Part shown: in pieces, positions 23,486 through 36,651 of the stretch
How the letters are laid out: each line of letters starts with the position of its first letter
How positions within the stretch are numbered: position 1 is the first letter of the stretch
Assembly (NCBI GenBank): GCA_008828725.1
Contig: MEHQ01003205.1
Location: 343,014-407,013 of the forward strand
Origin: Saccharina japonica
Taxonomy: Eukaryota; Sar; Phaeophyceae; Laminariales; Laminariaceae
Direction: 5' to 3'
DNA: 64,000 nucleotides
Program-made: the position numbers and the translations under genes
Notes under the pieces: model-generated
Database searches by the model: none
Told to the model about the DNA's origin: nothing
What the model saw: only the letters and a program-made list of their open reading frames with translations

Positions 23486-25023
23486 CTCTCTCTCGCCCCC
23501 TGTTTTCAGTTTAATTTAGTTTTTATTAAGGCGTAGTGGGATGGGACGGTATCAGACACAGGTTGTATGTGGGCGGCCAGGCCCGTGCAGGACCTTTCCT
23601 GTGTCGTGGACGATAGCTTTGACAACACATCTTGCCATCGCTGCTGCTGCCGTTGCTCCTGATGATGTTGTTTTGCAACCACAAATGAAACAAACTACGC
23701 CGACCGCGCCCCCCACAAACGCACGCAGCCAGCTTGTAGTTGTGTTAAACCGTGGCAAATATTCCTTTGTCGTTGTGCAATGGCCATATCAACAGGCAAC
23801 CGCATATTATTCTTCACGAGGATACGTACCACCAACAACCAGTCGAAAACTCTAATTATGCTGTTTTTGTTTTGGGCTGCCGTTGATGATTCACTTCCCA
23901 ATTCAGATTAACCGCTTCCCCATTAAGGTGGTCCCTTTTGTACATCGGTTCGGTCTCAAAACTTGATACAAGTGTGATGACACGCGTCCTTCAACACTTA
24001 AGCACCTACGAGGAATTTTGTCCCTCAGATATAAACATCCGGCGAAAACTACAGAAGCAGCACCAATGCCACCCAGGCTGCGTGGTCGCGGTGGCCTGGT
24101 CTATTTGTATTTCCACCCCGCGTGTCTCGTGGTGGACCCGATACAATTATTCGCGAGTTAGTCCATATATCCCTAAAGGATTTTAATAGTCTTTCTTATT
24201 TCCGTTTTTCTGTTTACTGGACCTCGCGAATTTGCTAGTTTGGATCCTTCTGTATACCCTACGAGGCCTTGAAAGAGCTCTTTGAATATAACTGCAATTT
24301 CCCGCACTTCTGCGTCTATGTGTATTTTCTGGATACCCTGAGGTTCCAAAAACAGTACTTGGTCCAGCGCGTAATACCATATTGCTGTGGTTTTCGTTAT
24401 TTCGCTTCAACACGTGCCTGCGTGCAAAATCCAACCGCCGTTGCCGGTACAGGGGTGAGCTTGTCGTATAAAAGTTAGCAAAAAACCCTCCCTTGAAGTT
24501 GCCGTCGTTGCGCACGTATTCCACGGATGGGCCTCAACACGACTCAGTGGAATGCATGTGTAGGTTGACCCCGTCCCGTATATATATACTATCAGATTGA
24601 CAGGAAATGTGGTGGGCTTGTAGGCCATGTGGGCATATACCGCATGCTATATTATAGTACAACCCCATTGTAGAATATACGGACCCCCAGCTAACCTGCC
24701 TATGCACAATATACGGATATCAAGCGGCAACATGAGCGAGATCATGCAGATCAGGAAATTACCTGCCCTGCAAGATTTAGAACAAACATATTGGGAATCA
24801 ATAGTGCATGCGATCTGTGTTTTTTTAATTCACATTTAACCTTTGTTTCTAACCAACTGCATCTGTACCTGCAGTGTCCGTCGTCATTAATTTGCCTTGA
24901 AGTACGCAAACATTGTGGTGACGCCATGTAAGACACTGGGAAAACACGAACTCAAATAGTCTCAAATTCGTCAACACAAAGAAAATGAAATTTTACCATT
25001 AGCTAGACAAGAAGTGCCACCAT
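23486..25023. other. Unassigned stretch between segments A and B
   Basis: Only short frames; a 113-codon minus frame at 24524-24183 is unremarkable and unrecognised. No repeats within the window were noticed here. Confidence 0.4.
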
Positions 25024-25242
25024 CATAGATGTAGCACTTTTTCGCTCCAATATTTTCTGAATGACGAGGCTCCTCAAACCAAAATCGTCCGAATGTCATT
25101 CTTGTCTTGGAATTATGATATTTGTTGTGCCTAGGCCACGGGATAAGGTTCGTCCATCGGGTTGTACTTTCGTTTTAGGCGAGGTACTGAGCTCCTCCTG
25201 CGAGGGGCGCCATAAACAAAAGGCGCACCCCTACCGTAGCCT
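25024..25242. mobile_element. MITE, family GCTACG, copy 2 (left end eroded)
   Basis: Similar to 11640-11878: GTAGCACTTTTT near the left, the GAGCTCCT(C/T) middle, and the right terminus CCCCTACCGTAGC. The left terminus is reduced to CATAGATGTAGCAC. It lies just outside the left edge of segment B. Confidence 0.6.
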
Positions 25243-25742
25243 TGTTTATACCAGAGGTGACCTCGTGAAGGAGGCGTGAAAAAAACAAACATCAACGCCA
25301 AAACTCTCTATATGGTTATTCGTGTGTCATGGAGAGGCTGTGAGATCAAGATCGACGGAACCGAGCTAATCCTGGAAATATTGTCATGCGTTGAGGTATT
25401 TTGGCGTAGGACGGGTTGTAACTACGATCGAGAAGTAACACGCCCGCGAAATTGTGGACTGTGGGTCTAGCCCACTGCACTGATTGTAGACACCTGTCCT
25501 CTACCTTGGTCTAGGAGAGCTGTACTTCAAAAGCACGCATATCTGGACCTTTCGTATGCCCCTTGTCATAAACACCGCTTAGCGTATCGTTTTCTACGGC
25601 GACCACACTATGCATTCTACCCAGCGCCTCCCGGTATCGTTTGGAGGAATAAAACAATCCCGAGCACAGCCTATATACGTTTTTGGTGTTTTTCGTTACA
25701 GTTGGTAAATCCGCCACGTACCTGCGTTAGATGAGATTGTGT

Positions 25743-27127
25743 ATCTCGCTTATCAACGTAACAGGCGTTTGCGAGCGGGAAGTGGTTTAAGGACACATCC
25801 GTTCCGCCGACAGGCCTCAAGCCAAGTAATTGAATACCTTGTGCATGCTGACTCCGGCTGGCAACTATTTATGACACCAACTCGCTTGGAAAAGTGGTGG
25901 CCTCGTAGGATACGTTTGTACAGAAAAACGCTGCATTTTTTTAGCACCGGCCGGAACCATTATACCCCCTTGATAGGACCCCAGACATGCTTCGGCAGCC
26001 GTTGCAACCCCCGCTGGGGCCTCGATGAACCAATATCCGTTACTGCAAACGCCCGCTCGTGATGTAGGCTGTACGAAACGCAATCGGTGTCACCCATGCT
26101 TTGGTGAATGCGTTTTAATACATAATGTTCATTCACCGAGCGCTCTTCTTTTCTCACGGATCAACACTGCTTTGTATACCGTGCAAGGTCAATCGGCAAC
26201 GCTAGGGTTGTTAAGTGTACGACCCTAATTTTGAAGAAAACTCTCGAATGTAACCTTAACCGACCAGTACAATCGGGGACTCCACGCTCATGTACCGGAG
26301 GTGTTTGGTTTAAATAAAATATCAAGGATGCGTGATTCGGCTAAAGACATTGTGAACGTCCGTCGTTGGTGTGAAAATGGCAAGGTGTGAAAATGGCAAA
26401 TTGTGCGAACGTTGCTCGGAAGCGTCAACCGAAAAACCTAATAACGCTTTAAATCTGGGGACGGATCGCTTTCATCCCCTCTTGAATGGCATGTATATGA
26501 ATAATTGTTTGGCATGTTGGCTACAACATGCCCAACCAAAGCAATTATTTACCTGGTAGGGGGTTCCACTCCATGTGGAGCTTTTTCGGTCATTATTTTA
26601 AAAAAGCGAACGTCCTAGTTGTTTGCAAAAGTTTTCTCAATATACAAACGCGAACGATCGTGTAGCGCCTAATACGCATCCCTGAATCATATGTTGAGCT
26701 CTCAAGGGCTTGAATTCCTATCAACAAGTCATCCGTCTGGTTTCTTTCATCATATTGATTATAGTCCAAAGTTTTCCTGGATGTGCCGCCACAGCCATCG
26801 CGGGGTTAGCATTTGTTACGCTTCGTAAATAAGTTAACATCACAGCCGCATGATGGTTGTCGTCCCTTGTGATCTCTAGTTCATTATTATCGCCTATTCC
26901 CTAGCAACGCTACAGCCTGGTATGGTATTTTGTCGGGAAATGTGTATGTTCTGTGTCAGTATGTGTACGTGTATAAGCGCCCTTTTTTTGCGGGTTGTGT
27001 GGTGAAAGGTTTTATCGGTTGGATGACATCGAAACTCGAACCGGGCGCGAATCTATTGCGAGTTGAGGGCCCCGGGCAGTAGTAGTAGTATCAGTAGCAT
27101 TAGTAGAAGTAGTAGTAGGAGTAGCAT

Positions 27128-27160
<33 letters not shown>

Positions 27161-29209
27161 CAGTAGTAATAGGAACAGGAGTAGAAGTAGTATTAGTAGT
27201 AGTAGTTGTAGTGATAGTAGAGGTGGTTCAGTAGGTGAGCGAAACAACACGAACATTGGTCTTCTACTGCCATGCTGTCGTCTCATTATGCTACGGCCGT
27301 TGCTACTACTGCAGCAGTAACATCTTGAGCTGACGGGTCTGCTCGTCCTTTGCTGCTGATGGTGGTGATACTGACGTATGCGACGTTCCACCGGCAGGTG
27401 CCTGTCCTTTCCATTTATTTACATACGTGTATCGACTTCGCACGACTGCCGCGCTCCACGAGACGAGCTCTGTACTTGTCATCCGGTGCGTCTGTAATTT
27501 TTGATGTACCATGTTTACACAATGGCCGGGGGTTGCCTCGTTCTTCCATTGGACTTGCTTCAGTCCATATATATATATGGTTTGGCGGGATGCCCTTCCG
27601 GCGTAGGCCAAGCAACACAACTTGTACCATACCAATGCACAACACAGCCCCGTTTTTGATGGTGGTGTTGATGTTCTCTACACTCTTGCGCATACAAGTT
27701 ATGTAATCGATGAACATCGACCTTGAACTCCACCAACTTTGCCAAAGATTTCACGGCGCTGCTCATTCGATTTGTTCTTGGCCGGTCTCGCCGGAGAAGA
27801 TTCACGAATACTCAGCCGGTACTGTTATGGGTTGTCATCGAAACTCCCTAGACAAGCAATACAATATATGAACGTATACATATACTGTGCGGTGTTTATC
27901 GTTGCGATGGTTACTCAATAGGTTTAGTGGGCTCGCCGAAGGTTCATGCTCAAACAGGCACGACACAAACATAATTCACTTATCATCTCAATTGTTTTCC
28001 ACAGTGTGGTAGTGTCCATAACTGACTCACTGCTCAATGGTGCTGAAGCCTCTCAATACAGCGGCTTACGTGGTACACCCTCCAACTATACTTATGGCAC
28101 ATTTCCTGATTTCACGGTTTAAAATGCGCACCAAACGAACCTCTCAAACAAGCGAATGCCTTGTATGCACGGGCTTCCGGGGGCAGCGATGATTAGTTGC
28201 TGTGCAATTATACGAGTGCCATGATGGGTTTAGTGTCAATCTATTTGTGGTTTCAGTCAAGTAGCTACAGGTGGTATATGGAGTACATGTGGCACATTTA
28301 TTATATATAAGATATCTAGGCCCGTTGCTTTCCACACCCCTCTCTGTTCTTGTCAATGATCGATCTCGGGTTCAGTCTATGTTGTACCTTGTTTTTGAGT
28401 GGGTAATCAGAATGGCGCGACTCGAACAGTCCGGTGCTTTGAAGTCAAACCCACTCTAGCGGTAGTTTGGTCCTTGTACTATACAACATCCAATTCATGC
28501 TTCACCTACAAAATACTTCGGACGATGTAACGGTGTTCTATAAACATTTACAGGTTCGATTGGCCACCAATGCGAGCTCCCGTATCTTTGCCATCAACAC
28601 CTAGCCCTTCCTTGGCGTCGACCGCAACACCACCTATCGCCACTACAAGTCGTCACGTGACAGGTTGTTCCCATGTTAGGTTTTGTTCGTTCGGTGATGC
28701 ACGGTATGGGTTTTGACAAGGCATTTTGACATCGCTGCTGCTTTTCAACCAATATTTCCAACGACGTCGCATTGTTATGTTGGAGCAAACAATGTAACAC
28801 CCGTAAACAAACTTGGCGACTGACTCCATGTAGTTGCGAATCATTTGTATACCTCCCTTGCGTTTTCTGGGCAAACTGTTCTGCCAGCATAAGCATATGA
28901 AAACAATTGTCGCAAACTGAACCAGACGGGTTCCAAGTTTTTGCGCGTCAAATGCTGAACGTATCGTCCGCGATAAAAGTCATAAACAGTCCCTCGTATC
29001 ACAGCAGTACGTACACCACAAGCTAAATGGTACACTGGAAAGTTGTGAAAAATAATGTTTGCGTGACCCTGAAATTCGTGTTTGTTTTTGTTGCGTGGAT
29101 TTTTCGAACTGTTGGTGTACACAGGTCTTCCCAACGATATTTGTTTTCTGGAAACAGCCTCTGCTGAGCTTCTTGAGGCATTTCACCGCTGGACAAATCT
29201 CCGTGATGG
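25743..29209. other. Gene-poor stretch of segment B
   Basis: Counterpart of 5119-8098. No frame is conserved in both copies apart from the microsatellite artefacts. No gene called. Confidence 0.55.
27077..27222 (+). repeat. (TAG)n microsatellite, expanded in segment B
   Basis: About 145 bp of interrupted TAG units. The homologous place in segment A (about 6149-6177) has only about 30 bp. Poly-Ser and poly-Leu frames are artefacts. Confidence 0.9.
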
Positions 29210-30076
29210 ATGGGGCATTGCTCGCATGTGTCCTGCACAAGGCGACCTACGTATAATGTCAAGAGCAGCAAAGCGGCGTACTGCAGATAGCATGCTTCCG
29301 ACGGCATGGTAGATGTTAGCAGGAAGCATTGCTTGTATGATTCATGCACAACGCGACAGAGCTTCAATGTCGAGGGCAGCAACACCTCAGCTTACTGCAG
29401 TCAACATGCTGCCGACGGCATGGTAGATGTTAGGAGGAGGCGCTGTTCACACGAGTTATGCACTAAGATACCGAGTTTCAATGTCAAGGCCAGTGAAGCT
29501 GCGGCGTACTGCTGCCAACATGCCTCATATGGCATGGTGCATGTCAAAAGCAGGCGTTGTTCACACGAGTCGTGCACGAAGATGTCGAGTTTCAATATCG
29601 AGGGCAGTGAAGCGGCGGCGTACTGCAGCCAACAGGATGTATGCACGAAGAGACCGTGTTTCAACGTTGAGGGCAGTACCGTTCCGAGGTACTGCAAGCA
29701 ACATGCTGTAGGTGGCATGGTTGACATCAAAACCAAGCGTTGCTCGCACAACTGTTGCCTTAAGTTCCCGGGATGGGGTCTGCTAACGGAAACTGCGCCC
29801 ACTGCATGCCTCCTCCATAAATGCGACATATCAGGCAGGCCGGTGATTAATTTCAAGGCTAGGTGCAAGGTCGCCAATTGTAATAAGGTGTCGCGTTGGG
29901 GACTCGATGAGAAGCAACCTACTCACTGCCGCGAACACCGCCCCCTTCAAGGTGGGCTCGTCTGCACTGTCGGATCCCGTCAGGGCGAAATTGGTAGTCG
30001 TCACCTTTCCGAGGGTGCTCTAAAGGGTGCTGGAAAAAATCGCATATTTCGCGTAAAAATAGAAAGTTCGTTGTGA
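29210..30076 (+). pseudogene. EsV-1-7 repeat gene with early stop and repeat deletion (segment B)
   Basis: Close relative of 8099-9124; the last ~110 residues match at about four in five positions. Reading from an ATG at 29210, aligned with the start of the intact gene, gives MGHCSHVSCTRRPTYNV, a good first repeat. Codon 27 (29288-29290) is then TAG where the intact gene has CAA. The frame stays open from an internal ATG at 29306 to the stop at 30074-30076 (256 codons), so a shorter protein remains possible. Further in, an in-frame deletion joins YCSQ of one unit to DVCTKRP of the next, losing one His and one Cys (near 29630). Two divergent W-G units and the basic tail are kept. Either a pseudogene or an N-terminally trimmed member. 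Confidence 0.8.
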
Positions 30077-32615
30077 AAGTGTTGGACTAACTACTGAGAA
30101 CATATCCATGGTGGATACAAATTTCACCTGTGTGCAGGCGTTTGATTACGGGCTAGGAAAAGGGATTAAGAGTAGGACTTGCCGCTTACGTCTAGTAGGG
30201 AACCCCCTGATGGGTGTGATTCTGGCTTGTTTCCATGTGGTACTTCGAAGGTTTCACATCTCGGTCTTTGGAACCTCACCGGCCTTGTCCTTGGCTGGGT
30301 ATTGTAAGGGACTGGTGACATGAGGCCTCAAGTGGAGATTCGCCAGGTACTCGTATGCGTGTAGGGTAGTGTTCACGATAAATGACATGCGACCGATGCT
30401 ACAAGTAGTACGCGCCGCTCTTCCTTCGCCTAGCCCGAGCGATGATAAAATTTGAGCTGGCATCGACAATGACGCGCGCACTTGCCACTTGAACATTTAT
30501 GGAGATGCACAGGCAGCAACAAGCACCAAGGACTAATATAATTCTCTATTTTCACACCATATGACGTCAAAAGGAGACCATTCGTCGTGACGCCAAATAA
30601 GAAGATGGAGGATGTGGTCCAGATTTAGTTGCACCTGGTACATTCCGTAGTGTCTAGATGGTTGAAACGAAAGGCGTTGTTACGGGGTGATAGCAGAGTG
30701 TCGTGTTGACGTGGTGCACAGAAGGTTGTGGATCCGCCCAGTCACTTTTCGGCTATAACAGGGACGATTGGGGCTGTCGTACGTGCCGTTCCCGTTTACA
30801 TACATTTGGTACGTATGTCTCGGCATACGCTGTACCAAGCAATTCGTTTCTGAAACATTGAGCTCGTAGCTAGTGGTGCACAGTACAACTCGCCGTGATC
30901 CTGAATGTGTTTGCTGATGAAACTGCACGGGTACGACATCATCGAGGCGTTAGACGCGGACCGTATCGTGTGTCAGGCGTAGCGGTGTTTCAAGGCTTTT
31001 ATTTCTAAACTTGGTTATCGCGCTGGAGGCGGACTCCGACGAGGCGCTCCACCACCTCAATGTACTCCGAGCACGCGTACAGCCGATGTACCTCAACTTA
31101 TGGCGGAGACTCAAATCCGACAGTACGCATTAAAAAAGGCCTATCGGGGACAATACTCCCACGTCCCTGAACTCGAGGTTGCACACACGTTGGGTGGGTG
31201 ACTGCCCGACATATACCTGATGTATTAAATAGCCCGGAATCATCCCATTTCACACCCGTGTACAACACGATGGACAAATGTGGCGCAGTACATCAAAACA
31301 CGTCAACAACAAAAAACTGTCCGCCCGCAGGGAACTTGGAATGTTGGTGAACAATGCTGTGCACGAAGATGTTTAGTGAGGAATACAGCCTGAACAGATG
31401 ATAAACATGAAACCATCGCATTACTGAAATGAGGTCTCACAGCGGAAGGCTGAGGAGTCGTTTTATCGACCCTGGCCGGACGTAACCAATAATGAAGCCA
31501 GCATACTATGCTTCTACGGGTATATGAATCTCTTCCTATCCGCCGTATTGTTCTCCCCCTTTTTCCAATATACAGGAGTTATCCCGTTTTTTTCGCTGTT
31601 GCTCTCCCTCTCCATCCATAAAACAGCATGCTCCCGTGGTCTTCTACGGCAATGTCATTATCAGCCTCTCAATTAATTTTTGAGATGGATTTTTTAAGGC
31701 AACTAACGGTTTACACAAAATTTTTAACGCTTTGTGGCTTAAATCCCCATAAAAACGTCTTATACATAGTAAAATAGAAAAGTGTTCCGAAAACTAATAC
31801 GGTTGTATTTAAAAGCTTGATTTGGTCGAACACGAGGTTTAAGAAAAATATAATCATTAGGACAACCGCATACATGAAGAGGTTTTTTGTTCGCGGTGAT
31901 GCTAATGTCGAAATCGACGACTCTCTCGCGCTGTCGCAGTACATTACATCTCCACCCCCAGCTTACACTATAAGTCTTCATCGCGGCCCGCTATCTACGC
32001 ATTAAGTACGTCCTGCCGTGCCGTCTGAAGTGCGTGGAGCAATATACCGGGCACCTTAAATTGTTCCTTCAGTAAAACCAGTCACATATATGTACACTAA
32101 GTAATCAATACGGCATTGATTCGAAGTTGTGCTACAAATAGGTGCACAAAAACGCCACATCGTACAGACCCTGCAATCATAGTCTGTTGCACTACGTCCT
32201 TTCTCTGGGATTTACGACGGTTCTTTTGAAATAACATTTCACCGATTGGGCTAACGTGCTGGGTGCAACATGTGCAACATCCTACCCTTGGTTCGCTTTT
32301 TAGCACCATCATATATCCTACAGTACCTCTTTGAGAAAACTCCCAGCAAAGTTTCCACAAGCGAGATAGATGGCAGCCCTCGGGGTAACAGGTGCCCGAC
32401 GTAGACGTTAAAGCTTAAATTCAAAGCTATAGGTGAGGTTGACTTTGATCGTCTTGGCGCCTAGCCGAATTGTTCCTACGTCATATTGTGGCGCAATTCG
32501 AATTTAATGTAAGCGTGCACGTAGTGTTCATGTGGAATTGGTCTCCGTCCGGCTAGCTACCAATTTTTTATATTGTTTCGACCTTCTCGCACAGTATTTG
32601 GTGGCGCATCTAGGA
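30077..32615. other. Gene-poor stretch of segment B
   Basis: Counterpart of 9125-11630 plus 11879-11930, without the MITE. No conserved frame. It contains the AT-rich insert described separately. Confidence 0.5.
31690..31870 (-). other. AT-rich insert with hydrophobic minus-strand reading
   Basis: Flanking sequence (TCTACGGCAATGTCA before, ACATTACATCTCCACCCC after) aligns with segment A, but this stretch does not. It is about two-thirds A+T. The minus strand reads a hydrophobic peptide (YAVVLMIIFFLNLVFDQI, then TTVLVFGTLFYFTMYKTFLW) ending in a stop near 31711. Composition and product resemble organelle DNA, so a nuclear copy of mitochondrial or plastid DNA is possible. I do not recognise the gene. 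Confidence 0.35.
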
Positions 32616-32619
32616 GAAC

Positions 32620-33715
32620 GATGTGCTCTCGGCAGTGGGTAGGCTGCTTCTCGACGAGGCCTCACCTACACGTATCATTGCAACCGGCCACGTTTGCATT
32701 TTGCGTTGTATGTCGCCACTAGACCGGCCGGTTGACCGCTCTTGTGGCGGGCGCAAACGGAAGCGGAGCCACAGGGTATTACACCCCACACCGGGCGCTT
32801 TATGAACGAGGCGTGGCAAAAAAGCTTGCTGTGGACGGCAATCATGCCGTTCTCGGCGTGTCGTTTGCAAAACAGAGCCTTTGAGCTGCCCGCGGCATTA
32901 AATATCGGGAACGTCGAGCACCAGTCGTGTGATTAACGTCGGGTGACGACGTTTACCATGACGTTGTTGGCGTGTTTCTCGAAGTCAACCGGGTTCCTGA
33001 TGTCGACCATATTGATGCTCGGTTGCGTCGTTCAGGATTATTGTAATGAGAGCTGGTTTACGTCAAGACGTTCACAAAACAGTTTCTGGTATGTTGCTTA
33101 CGGCACAATCCCTTCTTGTTCCCGGCTACATTGAACATCGGGAAGGTCCGCCACCACTCGTGTGTGCAACGCCTGGTATCGACAATCATCGAACAGTGGT
33201 CAGCGTGCTGTCTACAGTACGCCGGTGCCTTGGTGCCGACGACCTTGAACCTCGCGCGCTTTGTGCAGGTATCGTATGAGCAAACCACAAAATAGACATC
33301 CATCATGCCACTATCAGCACACTGTTGGTAGTACACCGGCTTTCGGTCGCCGACTACATTTAAGTTCGATTGCCTCGTGCACGACTCGTATAAACAACGC
33401 CTGACGCTTGGCGTTTACCATGATGTTCTCAGCCTTTCGCTTGCAGTGCGCCGGCTTCTATATGCCGGAATGCGCAGAAAGCATGTGAGCAACGCCTGCT
33501 CAATATATTGACCATTCTGTTCCCGTCATGTCGTTTGCACTACGTTCCCCCTCCAGAGCCCTTGACGTTGGATCGTGCTCGCCTGAATGCCTGCCAACGA
33601 CGTCTACTAAACGAGCCTCAGCATGTTGCTGGCAGTGTCTCGGTATTATAATGTCGTTGGTGTCGAAGCCCGGCTGTTTCTGGCAGGAAGAACTTGAGCA
33701 ATGCGTCATCATTGT
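32620..33715 (-). pseudogene. Decayed EsV-1-7 repeat gene (segment B)
   Basis: Minus-strand counterpart of 12725-11930, better preserved. It starts near 33709 with MTHCSSSSCQKQPGF (intact gene: MKQCSYDSCQKHPSF), then PRHCQQHAEARLVDV. After broken stretches come QQCADSGMMDV, CSYDTCTKRARFKV and YCRQHAD near 33200-33340, then CTHEWWRTFPMFNV with the second Cys lost. The C-terminal pair near 32690-32790 reads WGVIPCGSASVCARH, then KSGQPAGLV and a stop. Frameshifts and stops throughout. Confidence 0.8.
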
Positions 33716-35886
33716 TCCTGGCTAGGCCGGTAACATCATGGAGAGGTGGATTTAGGAGAGTAAGAGAACACGCGAATAGAACTTCGGACTCGTCCGTCGT
33801 ACCAGACATGATGACCGGTGCAATCCGGTCGATGCGGGCTTTACCTATGATGTCAGTATCAGCACCCGTATGAGGGTTTCACAGTAGGGGTGCATTTCGT
33901 CCACGACACCAACTGGACCAAGTAGGAAACCATACGCACATCAAACGTAAAATATACCGCAGCGGGGAGGTTTGTGTTTAAGCCACAAGAGCTGCAGTTC
34001 GCCGAGGTGAGCACCACTGCGACAGCAGCAGCTGACTAGGAAAATTGTCCTCACACAAGCCAATAGCGAAACTCGGAGTCACAACGGCAGGCTTACGACA
34101 GACTGTTCGAACTTTCGGTTTCACATGCCGATCGAATATTAGCATGAGTATATGTAAGCACTCGCAGGGTGTATACACACCTTACACATGCCGTCGTGGC
34201 ATAATGTGTATTGCCTGTGTTTTAATGTAGTCGGTCAGAGTTTGCTAGTGTGAACTTACCCGCTCTTGCCTGGTGTAAAGAAAACGTGCGTTGCCGAACG
34301 CACAACCGCAGCTTTTTCACAAAGACACGAACCGTGATGTCCGATAACCCCGCCCCATGGCTCGTTACGCTTACCTCTGAGCGTTTGACACACAAACAGG
34401 CCGTTATATGGGGTGTTCTTGATATATTGCCGTGCGTGAGAACATCAGATATCGGGTGGGATTGTTATTTTTAATACGCTGTCGTCCGCGAGAGTCCCCT
34501 CTGAGGCAAGAAGGAATGTCACCAACTGGTATTCCCTATTACCGCATTCGAGTTAATAGCGTGAGATACCACCGAATGCTGTCTGTCATATAACGTACGG
34601 TAGATTACGTAGGAGGGCATTACTTTGATTGTGTTGTCACGCTCCACCCAGTAAACACCAACAAAATGAGGAGCAAAAGGTGCGTTTATAAGAAGTGGTG
34701 CTTGATGAAAAAATATATAATATATTCCCGTAACGTACTTTCGGGTAACGTGATCACCGATGAATTGTGAACACCTGTACCTGATTGAATGCAAACCAGA
34801 GATCAGCCGCTACACGTAGCATTGCGCGCAGTGGCTGCCCTTGTGAATCCCCTCGTTTCACCAAGTACGTTAGCATGGTCGATCGCGACCCCCCCCCCAG
34901 CCAATATTGCAACCTGTAATCCCTTTTACCTTGTTGAGTTCTTCTAATGCAGTCTCTCTTGTATATTATCGGCAATGATGCTTGACTTGAGATATCGTAG
35001 ACGGTTCGTTCGGTATGCATTAAACCAATAGAGTGCGAACGTGCACGGGATTTATTGTGGTGTGTTTGTTTTTCAAAACGGTGGAATACCACCTAGACTA
35101 CAGTACGGCTAGCAGTAAATGTAGAAAATGATCAGCGATATCGTACACGAGGCTTTGATAGCGTCGCGGAGATAGTGGTGATCCCCCGGGTGTGTTGGTA
35201 GAAGAGATACAACACAAGTACATTGTATGAAAACGTAATAAAGTATCCACCTTGGTACAGTACTCGCTCCGTAGATCGCAAAACGAAGTTGTTGGAGAAG
35301 TCGTTTGGACCAGATGTTTCATGCAACATGCACTCAAATTAATGCCTTATTGCTATGGTGCCACAAAGCCCTAAGCCTCGTACACGCCTGGAGAAAATTC
35401 CTACATATTTCCACATGTCATAAAATATATGATACAAGTTACTGCCCTACTGTAGTGGTATATTGCAGGCAGTGGAATACGCCGCACAGCAGTTGATTAC
35501 ATACCTCTTCTAATCTCCTATTATTCGAAGCTCTACAGCTTCGCAGCACTCACTGGTCGTTTAACAACTCCTCGTATAAATTAAAACAATGGTCGACACT
35601 AATACCAGCATGATACATAAAATATATGTTGTGGCATGTTATCGTAGAGTACATACGATTATGTTTAAGAGACGTATGGTATCTTGAACCCGCGCAATAA
35701 TTACTACCTGCACTCATCCTGTTGTAGGCGAGGCGAAGGGGTGTGCAAACAGCGTTTTTCAAAGTCAGGTTTCGAGTGACGTACTAATAGTATAGAGCTC
35801 CTCATGCAATGGGCGAAGAAAACACGCCGCCATCATTGAGGTGTAACTATTCGGAATTTTTACAAAGGAGTCAAACCTGTATTGAC

Positions 35887-36651
35887 TACGAGATGGTTCT
35901 GGCATATCACCCAAAATTTCATCAGTCACGAATGCCGCATGCAATAGCAACTCCAATGCCACATATTTGGTATCATATTGACCGCCATGAACAGTGGAAG
36001 AGGGTGACGTCGCCAGATTTTTGTTCAAGGACCTAAAACTGGCGCTATCGCCGGAAATGTGGCCAGACCAATCACAGGCCTTCAAAGTGGTCAACAATAG
36101 TCAGGCGTTTCCATAGGAAAACATTTTTTCCCCCCAATTGTTTTTTCCTGAACGAGCCGCTTCCAGGTGGTTCAAGGCATGTTTGTTCAAAGTTTCACGC
36201 AAAGTTTCGAAGATCTGACTGCGTATGATCATATTAAGTCATATTTAACGCCCAAAATCGATTATATACTGAAACTAAGTAATTACGAGGCAACGCCTAT
36301 TTTTGCACTTTTACCGCACAAAAGTCCAAATGTCCACGCCGTTTTCTGAAGATAGACCCTGAAATTTATTACACACGTGTTTTATGCGCCCTACCCGAGC
36401 CTTTTACGAATGCGTTTTTAACTTATTGAGTTTTTCGCCGGAAAATTCGAATCTCTTGAGACCCAAATTTCCCAAAACATTACAAAACAAGAAATATCTG
36501 ACGAAGAAAACAAAACAAAAAAACCCATCCGTTAAAGTCTCGGGTAGGGCGCATAAAACACGTGTGCCAAATTTCAGGGTCTGTCTCCAAAAAACGGCGT
36601 GGACGTTCGCCACTGAATTAATTTTGGGTGATATGCCTGAACCAGCCTGTA
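35887..36651. mobile_element. TIR element with internal foldback, family TACGAG, related copy
   Basis: 765 bp, bounded by imperfect inverted repeats: TACGAGATGGTTCTGGCATA at 35887 (continuing TCACCC) and its imperfect complement ending at 36651. The outer 13 bp resemble the ends of 3191-3964 and 40413-41201, and all three are 765-789 bp. An inner hairpin has arms of about 75 bp near 36330-36407 and 36530-36610 (CACGTGTTTTATGCGCCCTA and complement). No transposase frame. Confidence 0.7.

Larger units (their letters stand above)
25345..35550. repeat. Segmental duplication, segment B
   Basis: Counterpart of 4540-21500 (see that entry). It lacks the foldback at 4902, the MITE at 11631, the SINE and the recombinase array. 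It has an extra AT-rich insert near 31690-31870 and an expanded TAG microsatellite. Confidence 0.8.
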
